Assembly (NCBI RefSeq): GCF_014873145.1
Contig: NZ_JADBEK010000001.1
Coordinates: 3,968,001-4,032,000 of the forward strand
Source of the DNA: Nonomuraea angiospora
GTDB taxonomy: Bacteria > Actinomycetota > Actinomycetes > Streptosporangiales > Streptosporangiaceae
Reading direction: 5' to 3'
DNA length: 64,000 bases
Position 1 is the stretch's first letter; each line of letters starts with the position of its first letter. This document shows positions 34,257-42,859 of this stretch, piece by piece. A model generated the notes under the pieces. The model made no database searches. It was not told where the DNA came from and saw nothing but the letters and a program-made list of their open reading frames with translations. Position numbers and translations under genes: made by a program.

Positions 34257-35312
34257 TTATCTCTGCGCGCGCGATTCCGGGGTCTCCACGCGGAAGTGCG
34301 GCAGGGACTCGGGGTAGTTGTCCCTGACGAAGTCGACCAGGAACTCGCGTACGTCGCACTTGAGGTCCCACGCGGACGGCGAGTCCGCGGCGCTCATCAG
34401 GGCGCGCAGTTCCACCAGGCCGTTCGGCAGCACGTCGGTGACCTGGAGCGTCCAGTCCTTCTGGTCCCACAGCGGGTTGCCCTGCAGGAACGCGTACAGC
34501 GCCTCCCGGAGTTTGGGCACCGGCACCGACCAGTCCACGCGCAGGAACACGACGGCGAGGACGCGGCTGCCGTGCCGGGTCCAGTTCTCGAACGGGTTCT
34601 GGGTGAAGTACGACACCGGCAGGACCAGGCGGCGCTCGTCCCACAGGCGCACGACGACGTAGGTGAGCGTCAGCTCCTCGATCCGGCCCCATTCCTTCTC
34701 CACGACGACCACGTCGTCGAGCCGGAGCGCGTCGCTGAAGGCCAGCTGGAGGCCGGCGAGGGCGTTGCCGATGGTGGGCTGGGCGGCGATGCCGACGATG
34801 GCGCCGGCGATGCCCGCCGAGGCCAGGATGCCCGCGCCAAGCGCGCGCACCTGCGGGAACGAGAAGAGCATCGCGCCGATCGCGATCACGATGATGACCA
34901 CGGCGGCGATGCGCCGGACCAGCCCGATCTGCGTCATGATCCGCCGCGCCCGGCGGTTGCGCTCCCCTTCGACCCGCACCAGCCGCTCGAGCACCACATC
35001 CGTCAGCGCGTACGTGGCCTGCACGATCAGCCAGGTGACGGCGCCGATCGTGACGAGGCCGAGCACCCGGTTGACGGTCGCCGCGAGGGCCCGCGCGTCC
35101 GGGGTCGAGCCGAGCAGGTCCGGCGCGAAGGCCACGTTGAAGGCCGCCACGACCGCCACCGTGAAGGCGGACCACGTGCAGTGCTCCACCAGGTGCCGGG
35201 GGAACGACCATTTGCGTCCGACCCTGTTCAGCACCCTCCGGACCAGCTCAACCAGGAGGATCGCGCCGATCACCGAGATTACGAGAATCGGCCAGCCTGC
35301 TGGAGACTGCAC
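34257..35312 (-). CDS. MscS-family mechanosensitive channel
   Basis: The 351-residue protein has several N-terminal membrane helices. The pore-lining TM3 and beta domain of MscS show as GAGILASAGIAGAIVGIAAQ, then GNALAGLQLAFSDALRLDDVVVVE and WGRIEEL. The soluble C-terminal part contains VLPVSYFTQNPFENWT. It should act as a small-conductance channel that releases osmolytes on hypo-osmotic shock. The gene begins 18 bases after nrdB on the same strand, so it is likely in the riboswitch-controlled transcript, an unusual partner for nucleotide reduction. Confidence 0.9.
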   Translation of the reverse strand: MQSPAGWPILVISVIGAILLVELVRRVLNRVGRKWSFPRHLVEHCTWSAFTVAVVAAFNVAFAPDLLGSTPDARALAATVNRVLGLVTIGAVTWLIVQATYALTDVVLERLVRVEGERNRRARRIMTQIGLVRRIAAVVIIVIAIGAMLFSFPQVRALGAGILASAGIAGAIVGIAAQPTIGNALAGLQLAFSDALRLDDVVVVEKEWGRIEELTLTYVVVRLWDERRLVLPVSYFTQNPFENWTRHGSRVLAVVFLRVDWSVPVPKLREALYAFLQGNPLWDQKDWTLQVTDVLPNGLVELRALMSAADSPSAWDLKCDVREFLVDFVRDNYPESLPHFRVETPESRAQR

Positions 35313-35330
35313 GTCTATGCCCCCAAATGT

Positions 35331-36326
35331 CTAGAACGTCTCGTCAAAGGTCACATTGCCCTCAACTGCCACTTGATACGCGGAGACCCGCCGTTCGAAG
35401 AAATTGGCCAGCTCCTGCACGTCCTGCAGCTCCATGAACGCGAAGGGGTTGGCCGAGCCGTACCTCGCGGGCAGGCCCAGCCTGGCCAGCCGCTGGTCGG
35501 CGACGTATTCCAGGTATTGGCGCATCTGCGCGACCCCCATGCCGGGCATGCCGGCCCCGCAGAGGTCCGCGGCGAAGGCCAGCTCCGCGGCCACGGCCTC
35601 CTCCACCATGAGGGTAACCTGTTTGCCCAGCTCGACGTCGAAAAGGTCGGGTTCCTCCGCCCGCACGGTGTCCACCACGCTGAAGGCGAACTCCATGTGC
35701 ATGGACTCGTCGCGGAAGACCCAGTTCGTCCCGGTGGCCAGGCCGCCGAGCAGGCCCCGGGAGCGGAACCAGTAGACGTACGCGAAGGCCCCGTAGAAGA
35801 ACAGGCCCTCGATGCAGGCGGCGAAGCAGATGAGGTTGAGCAGGAAGCGCCGGCGGTCGTCCCGCGTCTCCAGGCGCTGCAGCTCGTTGATCGAGTCGAT
35901 CCACGTGAAGCAGAACTCCGCCTTGTCGCGGATCGAGGGGATGTGGTCGATCGCGGCGAAGGCCTTCACCCTTTCGTCGGGATCCGGCAGGTACGTGTCC
36001 AGCAGCGTCAGGTAGAACTGGACGTGCACGGCCTCCTCGAACAGCTGCCTGCTGAGATAGAGGCGCGCCTCGGGGGCGTTGACGTGCTGGTAGAGGTTGA
36101 GCACGAGGTTGTTGGCCACGATGGAGTCGCCGGTGGCGAAGAACGCGACCAGCCGGTTGATCAGGTGCCGCTCCTGCGGCGTCATCCTGGCCAGGTCGGC
36201 GAGGTCGGTGTGGAGGTCCACCTCCTCGACGGTCCAGGTGTTGCGGATGGCCGCGCGGTAGCGTTCGTAGAAGTCCGGGTAGCGCATGGGGCGCAGGGTG
36301 AGGTCCATGCCGGGGTCGAGCAGCAC
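35331..36326 (-). CDS. nrdB: Class Ia ribonucleotide reductase, beta subunit
   Basis: The 331-residue subunit houses the di-iron tyrosyl radical. By spacing with E. coli NrdB, ligands are Asp67 (ATGDSIV), Glu98 and His101 (EEAVHVQFY), and the radical Tyr is Tyr105, four residues after His101. A later EGLFFYGAF and FRDESMHMEF give the second ligand set. The retained Tyr argues for class Ia over the Tyr-less class Ic. The C-terminal tail VTFDETF is the type that docks into the alpha subunit. It starts ten bases after nrdA ends and shares its B12-controlled transcript. Confidence 0.93.
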   Translation of the reverse strand: MLLDPGMDLTLRPMRYPDFYERYRAAIRNTWTVEEVDLHTDLADLARMTPQERHLINRLVAFFATGDSIVANNLVLNLYQHVNAPEARLYLSRQLFEEAVHVQFYLTLLDTYLPDPDERVKAFAAIDHIPSIRDKAEFCFTWIDSINELQRLETRDDRRRFLLNLICFAACIEGLFFYGAFAYVYWFRSRGLLGGLATGTNWVFRDESMHMEFAFSVVDTVRAEEPDLFDVELGKQVTLMVEEAVAAELAFAADLCGAGMPGMGVAQMRQYLEYVADQRLARLGLPARYGSANPFAFMELQDVQELANFFERRVSAYQVAVEGNVTFDETF

Positions 36327-36336
36327 AACAGTCTCC

Positions 36337-38493
36337 TTACTGGCAGGCTTCGCAGGTCTCGGGGTTCTCCAGGGAGCAGGCGATCGCTTCTGCGGAGGGC
36401 GTCTGCACGGTGGTCTGGGCGATGCGGGTGGCGGGGCGGGAACGCAGGTAGTACGTGGTCTTCAGGCCCCGCTTCCAGGCGTAGGCGTACATCGACGAGA
36501 GCTTGCCGATGGTCGGGCTGGCCATGAAGAGGTTCAGGGACTGGGACTGGTCGATGTACGGCTGGCGCGCGGCGGCCAGGTCGATCAGCGCCTTCTGCGG
36601 CAGCTCCCAGGCCGTGCGGTAGAGGACTTTGAGGTCGTCGGGGATGCCGGCGACCGTCTGGACCGAGCCGTCGGCCCGCTTGAGGTCGTCGCGCAGCTGC
36701 TGCGTCCACAGCCCGCGTGCCTGCAGATCGGCCACCAGATATCGGTTGACCTGCAGGAACTCGCCCGAGAGCGTCTCGCGCTTGAAGACGTTGGACACCT
36801 GCGGCTCGATGCACTCGTAGCAGCCGGCGATGGAGGCGATCGTGGCGGTGGGCGCGATGGCGATCATGAGCGAGTTGCGCAGGCCGGTGCGGGCGACCTT
36901 CTCCCGCACGGCGTCCCACTGCCCGGTGCCCGTGACGTAGTGGTCCGGGTGCAGCACTCCCCCGGCCGCCCGCGTCTCGGCGTACGACGGGTGCCGGCCG
37001 CGCTCGGCCGCCAGGTCGGCCGAGGTGTCGTACGCGGCCAGCGCGATCTCCTCGGCGATCCTGGTGGACAGCTCCAGCGCCTCGGGCGAGTCGAACGGCA
37101 GCCGCAGCGTGAAGAACACGTCGGCCAGGCCCATGACGCCGAGCCCGATGGGCCGCCAGCGCTTGTTCGCCGCCTCGGCCTCGGGCGTCGGGTAGAAGCC
37201 CAGGTCGATGGTCCGGTCCAGGAAGCGCACGGCCGTGCGTACGGTGGTGCGCAGCCGGTCCCAGTCCACGCCGCCGTCGTCGAGGTGGGCGGCCAGGTTG
37301 ATCGAGCCGAGGTTGCAGACCGCGGTCTCGGCGTCGCTGGTGACCTCAAGGATCTCGGTGCACAGGTTCGACAGGTGGATGACGTTCCCGGGGCGGCCGG
37401 TCTGGTTGGAGGTGCGGTTGGCGGCGTCCTTGAAGGTCATCCAGCCGTTCCCGGTCTGGGCGAGCGTGCGCATCATCCGGCCGTACAGGGTCCTGGCGGG
37501 GATCTGCCGGACCTGTCGCCCGGCGGCCTCGTACGCGCGGTACGCCCGCGTGAACGCGTCACCGTACAGGTCGGTGAGGTCGGGCACCTCCTTCGGGTCG
37601 AACAGCGACCAGACCTCGTCCGCCTCCACCCGGCGCATGAACTCGTCGGGCACCCAGTTGGCCAGGTTCAGGTTGTGGGTGCGGCGGGCGTCCTCGCCGG
37701 TGTTGTCGCGCAGCTCCAGGAACTCCTCGATGTCGGCGTGCCAGGTCTCCAGGTAGACGCAGGCCGCGCCCTTGCGCCGCCCGCCCTGGTTGACGGCCGC
37801 GACGGACGAGTCGAGCGTGCGCAGCCACGGGACGATGCCGTTGGAGTGGCCGTTGGTGCCCCGGATCAGTGAGCCGCGCGAGCGCACCCGGGTCCAGGAG
37901 ATGCCGATGCCTCCGGCGTACTTCGACAGGCGGGCCACCTGCCCGTACCGGTCGTAGATCGCCTCCAGCTCGTCGCGCGGCGAGTCGAGCAGGAAGCACG
38001 ACGACAGCTGCGGGCGGCGCGCGCCCGAGTTGAACAGCGTGGGCGAGCTGGGCAGGTAGGACAGCGTGGACATGAGCGCGTAGAGCTCGGCGGCCTCCGC
38101 CACCGACTCCGACAGCCCGCAGGCCACGCGGAGGAAGAAGTGCTGCGGGCGCTCCAGCACCGCCCGCGTCTCGGGGTGGCGCAGCAGGTAGCGGTCGTAG
38201 ACGGTGCGCAACCCGAAATACTCGAACCGGTCGTCCGCCTCCGCGCGGACCAGCGCGTCCAGCTCGGCGGCGTGCGCGGCGACGAACTCCGCCAGCCCGT
38301 CCTGGATCAGCCCGGCCGCGTGGGTGGCGGCGATGGACTCGGAGAACGTCCGCACCCCGTGCGCGGCGGCCTCGTCGGCGATCTCCTCGGCCAGGAGCCG
38401 GGCGGCGACCCGGGAGTTGGCCGGGTCGGCGATGACCCGGGCGGCGGCCTCCTCGATGGCCAGACGGCGATCGACCTCGATGATCTGCGTCAC
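36337..38493 (-). CDS. nrdA: Class Ia ribonucleotide reductase, alpha subunit
   Basis: A 718-residue catalytic subunit reducing NDPs to dNDPs. Active-site elements are Cys166 (SSCFLL), Asn376, Cys378 and Glu380 (SNLCTEIL) and Cys393 (AVCNLGSIN). The C-terminal CEACQ provides the thiol pair that passes electrons from thioredoxin. No N-terminal ATP-cone precedes the catalytic core, so the usual dATP overall-activity switch seems absent. I start at a GTG (38493) with GAGGAG seven bases upstream; the ATG at 38556 has no ribosome site and lies within the riboswitch expression platform. Confidence 0.93.
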   Translation of the reverse strand: MTQIIEVDRRLAIEEAAARVIADPANSRVAARLLAEEIADEAAAHGVRTFSESIAATHAAGLIQDGLAEFVAAHAAELDALVRAEADDRFEYFGLRTVYDRYLLRHPETRAVLERPQHFFLRVACGLSESVAEAAELYALMSTLSYLPSSPTLFNSGARRPQLSSCFLLDSPRDELEAIYDRYGQVARLSKYAGGIGISWTRVRSRGSLIRGTNGHSNGIVPWLRTLDSSVAAVNQGGRRKGAACVYLETWHADIEEFLELRDNTGEDARRTHNLNLANWVPDEFMRRVEADEVWSLFDPKEVPDLTDLYGDAFTRAYRAYEAAGRQVRQIPARTLYGRMMRTLAQTGNGWMTFKDAANRTSNQTGRPGNVIHLSNLCTEILEVTSDAETAVCNLGSINLAAHLDDGGVDWDRLRTTVRTAVRFLDRTIDLGFYPTPEAEAANKRWRPIGLGVMGLADVFFTLRLPFDSPEALELSTRIAEEIALAAYDTSADLAAERGRHPSYAETRAAGGVLHPDHYVTGTGQWDAVREKVARTGLRNSLMIAIAPTATIASIAGCYECIEPQVSNVFKRETLSGEFLQVNRYLVADLQARGLWTQQLRDDLKRADGSVQTVAGIPDDLKVLYRTAWELPQKALIDLAAARQPYIDQSQSLNLFMASPTIGKLSSMYAYAWKRGLKTTYYLRSRPATRIAQTTVQTPSAEAIACSLENPETCEACQ

Positions 38494-38541
38494 GTGCTCT
38501 CTCCTCGCGAGCTCGTCCCCCGTGAGGGCGCGCGAGAGCAC
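38494..38541 (-). promoter_or_regulatory. Predicted Shine-Dalgarno-sequestering hairpin of nrdA
   Basis: On the minus strand GTGCTCTC (38541-38534) can pair with GAGAGCAC (38501-38494). The latter overlaps the GAGGAGAG ribosome site and abuts the GTG start of nrdA. This is a plausible OFF-state structure for the B12 riboswitch upstream. Confidence 0.55.
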
Positions 38542-38629
38542 GGCGGCAGGGATCATCCCCCGGCCGTTTCGCTCCCCGGCCCTCCCGCGAGGCCATGGTC
38601 ACTTCGTGCCGGGCGGGCGGCCCGGGCAC

Positions 38630-38800
38630 ACCGCTGGCAGGTCTTCGGGCTCGCGGGCGCGCACATCGCTCCTACTGGCCGTCGCTTCCCAGATCGCTCC
38701 AGTGCACTTGACGGCGGTCGTTCCCGCTCACCGCTGCGGGGCAGCCCCGGAATCACACCGGGTTCCCTTTTGCTCCGCCTCCGGAGAGGCGAACCAGCGA
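38630..38800 (-). promoter_or_regulatory. Cobalamin (AdoCbl) riboswitch of nrdAB
   Basis: The minus strand carries the conserved blocks of cobalamin riboswitches in the right order: GGGAACCCGGTG with GATTCCGGGGCTGCCCCGCAG, then GGTGAGCGGGAACG, then CCAGTAGGAG, and finally the B12-box-like GAAGACCTGCCAGCGG. In Streptomyces coelicolor a B12 riboswitch shuts off the class Ia nrdABS operon when cobalamin allows the class II enzyme to work, so the same logic is expected here. Edges are approximate. Confidence 0.92.
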
Positions 38801-38817
38801 CGAGCAGGATCCTACAT

Positions 38818-39765
38818 CTAGTGGCCGTTCCCGCAACTACCCCAGCATGTTGTGGCCTTGGTGGTGCCGAGCAGACCGAGATCCCGCAGGACGGCGCGGG
38901 TGCGCTCGACCTCGGAGCCCAGCCACTGCTTGAAGTCGGCGCCGCTCAGCGGGATCGAGATCCAGCCCGCGGACCGGCAGGCCGCCTCCCAGTCGGCCGA
39001 GGCGGTCACGTCCTCGCACATGCGGATGGCCGATTCGCGGCTCTCGTCCGGCATGCGCTCGGGTCCGAAGGCCGCCGCCCAGTCCGCGAAGTCGACCCGT
39101 ACGCCGGACTCCAGCAGCGTCGGCACGTCGAGACCGGACACCCGCCTGGCCGAGGACACCGCGAGCGCCTTGACCTGGCCGGCCTTGATGCTCTCGCGCC
39201 AGTCGGCCAGCGGCCCCGCGGCCGCCCCGGCCTTGCCGGACAGCAGCGCGGTGGCGGCCTCCTGGCTGCTGGGGTAGGCGGTGTAGTCGAGCAGGCGGGT
39301 GTCGGCGCCGAGCCCCCTGGCGATCAGGCCGAACAGCAGGTGGTCGGGCTCGCCCTGGGGGCCGCCCGCCAGCTTCGTCCGGCCCGGACCGGCGAGCAGG
39401 TGGGCGCCGAACGCCTCGAAGTCCCCGAACGGCGAGCGGTGGGGCACCACCACGACCTCGACCTCGCCGGTGAGCCTGGACAGGGGGGTCGCGGTGTCGA
39501 GGAGGGTCTGGGCGTTGTTCAGCTCGGCGGCGGCCAGCGCGGGCAGCCCGCTCACCGTGATCCTGACGCCCTCCCCGGTCTCGTATCCGGCCGTCCGGGC
39601 CGCGCCGGCGAACGCCTGCCCCACGCGCTCCCAGCGACGCCCCTGAGGGTGGATCGAGAACCGGGCGCGCAGGCCCGCCGCGCTCCCGGTGAAGCGCTCG
39701 GTCCCGCAGCCGGCCGCGCACGCGGCCAGGCCCAGCCCCCATGCGAACAACCGCCGACGGCGCAT
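38818..39765 (-). CDS. TctC/Bug-family substrate-binding lipoprotein
   Basis: The 315-residue product has a lipoprotein signal (LGLAACAAGC, probable lipidated Cys20). The TctC fold follows, with FSIHPQGRRWERV at the start and GQVKALAVSSARRVSGLDVPTLLESG, the family hallmark, in the second lobe. Such proteins bind carboxylates for tripartite tricarboxylate transporters. No TctA or TctB membrane genes lie nearby, so it is an orphan receptor. Its stop lies just upstream of the nrdA riboswitch, but its function appears unrelated. Confidence 0.82.
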   Translation of the reverse strand: MRRRRLFAWGLGLAACAAGCGTERFTGSAAGLRARFSIHPQGRRWERVGQAFAGAARTAGYETGEGVRITVSGLPALAAAELNNAQTLLDTATPLSRLTGEVEVVVVPHRSPFGDFEAFGAHLLAGPGRTKLAGGPQGEPDHLLFGLIARGLGADTRLLDYTAYPSSQEAATALLSGKAGAAAGPLADWRESIKAGQVKALAVSSARRVSGLDVPTLLESGVRVDFADWAAAFGPERMPDESRESAIRMCEDVTASADWEAACRSAGWISIPLSGADFKQWLGSEVERTRAVLRDLGLLGTTKATTCWGSCGNGH

Positions 39766-39840
39766 GTGCCTCTCCCCCGAGCATCGCGAGCATCGCTTAC
39801 TCTAAGTTATCGACACAATGCGCAGAGATACACATGTCTC

Positions 39841-40611
39841 TTATAGTGGCTTTTTGCCGACCCCGGCCATCAGGGACGACGGCAGCGACCAGTCCCCCAC
39901 CAGCTTGGGCCGGTCGGGACGCCAGTCGACGGCCTGCACCAGGCCCGGCGGCTCCAGCGGGAAATCGCCGAAGAAGGCGCGGATCTCGGCGGGCGTGCGA
40001 TCGGTGCCGCCGCTCGGGTCGTCCGAGGAGGCGCCCCGGTAGCGCTGCCCGTCCTCCAGGCGGCCCATCGAGGTGGCGTGGGTGATCACCAGGTAGCTGC
40101 CCGGCGCCAGCCGCTCGCGCAGGGTCGCCAGGGCCTGCTGCGGCCGCGCCGAGTCCGGCAGGAAGTGCAGGATCGACACGAGCAGCACCCCGACCGGCCG
40201 GCGCAGGTCCAGGAACGCGCCCGCTCCCGCCAGCACCGTGTCGAGGTCCAGGAGGTCCGCCTCTACGAGCGCGGCCCTGCCCGAATGTCCGAGCAGGGCC
40301 GTGGCGTGGGCGGCGACGACCGGATCACGATCGACGTAGACGACCCGGGCCTCGGGCGCCACCTCGTGCGCGCTGCCCTGGGTCGGCAGGCCGCTGCCCA
40401 GGTCGAGGAACTGCCTCACCCCGGCGGCGGCCACGTAGCGCACGGCACGCTGGAGGAAGGCCCGGTTTGCGCGGGCCAGCGGGACCGCCGCCGGGATCAG
40501 CTCGGCGAGCTGATCGATGGCCAGGCGGTCGACCGCGAAGTTGTCCTTCCCGCCGAGCATGTAGTCGTACATGCGTGCGAGATTGGGCCTCTCAGCGTCG
40601 AACTGCCGCAC
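39841..40611 (-). CDS. SAM-dependent methyltransferase (Methyltransf_19, formerly DUF574)
   Basis: A 256-residue member of the actinomycete-enriched S-adenosylmethionine methyltransferase family PF04672. Typical blocks are RMYDYMLGGKDNFAVDR, FLDLGSGLPTQG (the SAM-binding Gly loop), VVYVDRDPVV and LLVSILHFLPD. The product begins MRQFDAERPN. The methyl acceptor is unknown; relatives occur in very many copies per genome and often near secondary-metabolite or differentiation genes. It has no obvious partner here. Confidence 0.88.
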   Translation of the reverse strand: MRQFDAERPNLARMYDYMLGGKDNFAVDRLAIDQLAELIPAAVPLARANRAFLQRAVRYVAAAGVRQFLDLGSGLPTQGSAHEVAPEARVVYVDRDPVVAAHATALLGHSGRAALVEADLLDLDTVLAGAGAFLDLRRPVGVLLVSILHFLPDSARPQQALATLRERLAPGSYLVITHATSMGRLEDGQRYRGASSDDPSGGTDRTPAEIRAFFGDFPLEPPGLVQAVDWRPDRPKLVGDWSLPSSLMAGVGKKPL

Positions 40612-40669
40612 GCATCGAATTTATGTCGTCCGCAGCGAGATAACGAGGTTTGAGGCCAAATTGGCCTGT

Positions 40670-42490
40670 TTATTCAACCGTGACGCTCTTGGCGAGATTG
40701 CGAGGCTTGTCCACATCCCGGCCCAGCGCCACCGCCGCGTAGTACGCCAGCAGCTGCAGCGGGATCGTGAGCAGGATCGGGTCCAGCTCGATCTCGTTCT
40801 TGGGGATCACGATCACGTCGTCGGCCAGCTTGGCGTCGGGCTCGCGGTGGCCGACCATGAGCACCTGCCCGCCTCGGGCGCGGATCTCGCCCAGCGTGGT
40901 GAGGTTCTTGTCGAGCAGCTCGTCATCGGGGACGATGGCGACTGTGGGCATGTCCGGGCCGATCAGCGCGAGCGGGCCGTGCTTCAGCTCGCTGGCCGGG
41001 TACGCCTCGGCGTGCACGTACGAGATCTCCTTGAGCTTCTGCGCGCCCTCCCTGGCCACCGGATAGCCGCGCACGCGGCCCACGAACATCATGCTCGGGT
41101 GCTTGGCGTACTTCTGCGCCAGCTCGGCGATCTTGTCGCTCTGGGTGAGGATCTCCTCGATCTGCCCCGGCAGCCTGCGCAGGCCGTCGACGATGCGCCG
41201 CCCGTCGGCGGGCGACAGGTCGCGCACCCGGCCCAGGTGCAGCGCGAGCAGCGCGAAGGCCAGCGACGTCGAGGTGAACGCCTTGGTCGAGGCCACCGAG
41301 ACCTCGGGACCCGCGTGCAGGTAGATGCCGCCGTCCACCTCGCGGGCGATGGCGCTGCCGACCGCGTTGACGATGCCGATGACGCGGCCGCCCTTGCGCT
41401 TGAGCTCCTGCACGGCGGCGAGCGTGTCGTAGGTCTCGCCCGACTGGCTGATGGCGACGTAGAGCGTGTCGGGGTCGACGACCGGGTTGCGGTAGCGGAA
41501 CTCGCTGGCGGGCTCGGCGTCGGACGGGATGCGGGCCAGCTCCTCGATGAGCTGCGCCCCGATCTGCCCCGAGTAGTACGCGGAACCGCAGCCGATGATC
41601 TTCACCCGGCGGAAGCCCCGCGTCTCGCGGGCGTCCATGTTGAGCCCGCCCAGGTGCGCCACGTGGAAGCGCTCGTCGAGCCGGCCGCTCATCGTACGGG
41701 TGATCGTCTCTGGCTGCTCGGAGATCTCCTTGAGCAGGTAGTGCTCGTAGCCGCCGGTGTCGTAGTGGCCGGCGTCCCAGTCGACGGTCAGCGGCTCCTT
41801 GGCGGTCTCGCGGGCGTCGCTGGCGAAGGTGTGGAAGCCGTCGGCCTTGAGCACGGCCAGCTCGCCGTCCTCCAGGTGCACGACCTGGCGGGTGTAGCGG
41901 ACGAGCGCGGCCACGTCGGAGGCGGCGAACATCTCCTTCTCGCCGATGCCCAGCACGATCGGGCTGCCGTTGCGCGCCACGACCACCTCGCCGGGGCGCT
42001 CGCGGTCGATGACCGCGATGCCGTACGTGCCGACGATGCTCTTGAGCGTCTTCCTGACCGCCTCCTCCAGGGAGTCGTTCTCGTCGGCGGCGCGCGCGAT
42101 CAGGTGCGCGAGCACCTCGGTGTCCGTCTCGGAGGCGAACACCACGCCGTCGGCCTCCAGCTTCGCGCGCAGCTCGCCGGCGTTCTCGATGATGCCGTTG
42201 TGCACGACCGCGATGCGCTCGTCGGCGGACAGGTGGGGATGGGCGTTCTCGTCACTCGGCACGCCGTGCGTGGCCCAGCGGGTGTGCCCGATGCCCAGGG
42301 TGCCCTTGAACCTGGCCGGCACGACCTTGGCCAGGTCCGCCACGCGGCCCTTGACCTTGCGCAGCTTGAGCCCCCGGTTGGACACCACGACCCCGGCCGA
42401 GTCGTACCCCCGGTACTCCAGACGCTGCAGGCCCTCCAGCAGGATGGGCGCCGCGTCCCGTGGGCCGACATAGGCCACGATTCCGCACAT
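40670..42490 (-). CDS. glmS: Glutamine-fructose-6-phosphate aminotransferase
   Basis: The 606-residue enzyme makes glucosamine-6-phosphate from fructose-6-phosphate and glutamine, the first step to UDP-GlcNAc for peptidoglycan. The N-terminal glutaminase domain begins MCGIVAYVG, exposing nucleophile Cys2 after Met removal. Two SIS domains follow from about residue 280 (GCGSAYYSGQIG, ISQSGETYDTL). The C-terminus ends with PRNLAKSVTVE, the usual isomerase loop. No glmS ribozyme is expected or seen, as the gap to the preceding small gene is only 13 bases. Confidence 0.97.
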   Translation of the reverse strand: MCGIVAYVGPRDAAPILLEGLQRLEYRGYDSAGVVVSNRGLKLRKVKGRVADLAKVVPARFKGTLGIGHTRWATHGVPSDENAHPHLSADERIAVVHNGIIENAGELRAKLEADGVVFASETDTEVLAHLIARAADENDSLEEAVRKTLKSIVGTYGIAVIDRERPGEVVVARNGSPIVLGIGEKEMFAASDVAALVRYTRQVVHLEDGELAVLKADGFHTFASDARETAKEPLTVDWDAGHYDTGGYEHYLLKEISEQPETITRTMSGRLDERFHVAHLGGLNMDARETRGFRRVKIIGCGSAYYSGQIGAQLIEELARIPSDAEPASEFRYRNPVVDPDTLYVAISQSGETYDTLAAVQELKRKGGRVIGIVNAVGSAIAREVDGGIYLHAGPEVSVASTKAFTSTSLAFALLALHLGRVRDLSPADGRRIVDGLRRLPGQIEEILTQSDKIAELAQKYAKHPSMMFVGRVRGYPVAREGAQKLKEISYVHAEAYPASELKHGPLALIGPDMPTVAIVPDDELLDKNLTTLGEIRARGGQVLMVGHREPDAKLADDVIVIPKNEIELDPILLTIPLQLLAYYAAVALGRDVDKPRNLAKSVTVE

Positions 42491-42503
42491 CGAGGTCTCC
42501 TCT

Positions 42504-42812
42504 TCATCCGTAGACGATCCTGCGCAGCTGCCGCAGGGACAGCTCCGGTGCCGCGACCCGGCGACCGCGTAATTCGGCGGCGATCCTGGGGAAGATCTCG
42601 TCGTTGGTGTGGCCGACCGTCTTCAGCTCGGCGTGCCGGCGGCGGACGTACTCCTCGACGGGCTCGGAGAAGTACGACAGCACGTCGGCGATCACCTTCG
42701 CCGCCTCACCCGGGCCCAGGGGGCTCGTCTCGGTGAGGTGGACGATGAGGTCTTCGTAGGGATGTCGTGCCGGGGACACAGAGGAGGACATTACGCATCT
42801 GGAACGAGACAC
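42504..42812 (-). CDS. Small conserved protein encoded upstream of glmS
   Basis: A 102-residue, mostly helical protein without membrane segments or known motif. Features include YEDLIVHLTETSPLGPGEAAKVIADVL and EEYVRRRHAELKTVGHTNDEIFPRIAAEL. I do not recognise a family with a known function. It ends 13 bases before glmS on the same strand, so co-expression is near certain. I use the GTG at 42812, which has AGGA eight bases upstream, rather than the ATG at 42791. That ribosome site lies in one arm of a palindrome (42821-42840). Confidence 0.72.
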   Translation of the reverse strand: MSRSRCVMSSSVSPARHPYEDLIVHLTETSPLGPGEAAKVIADVLSYFSEPVEEYVRRRHAELKTVGHTNDEIFPRIAAELRGRRVAAPELSLRQLRRIVYG

Positions 42813-42820
42813 TTCAACAT

Positions 42821-42840
42821 CCTGCCCGAAATCGGGCAGG
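42821..42840 (-). promoter_or_regulatory. Palindrome covering the ribosome site of the glmS operon
   Basis: Nine-base arms CCTGCCCGA and TCGGGCAGG are separated by two bases. On the minus strand the second arm contains the GGCAGG(A) ribosome site of the 102-residue gene. It could be a DNA operator or an mRNA hairpin that limits translation. Confidence 0.55.
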
Positions 42841-42859
42841 AATTAACTCGAACGCTTGT

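Noticed and set aside
40571..42736. 721-codon plus-strand frame opposite glmS
   Set aside because: glmS is certain on the minus strand; this frame is its shadow.
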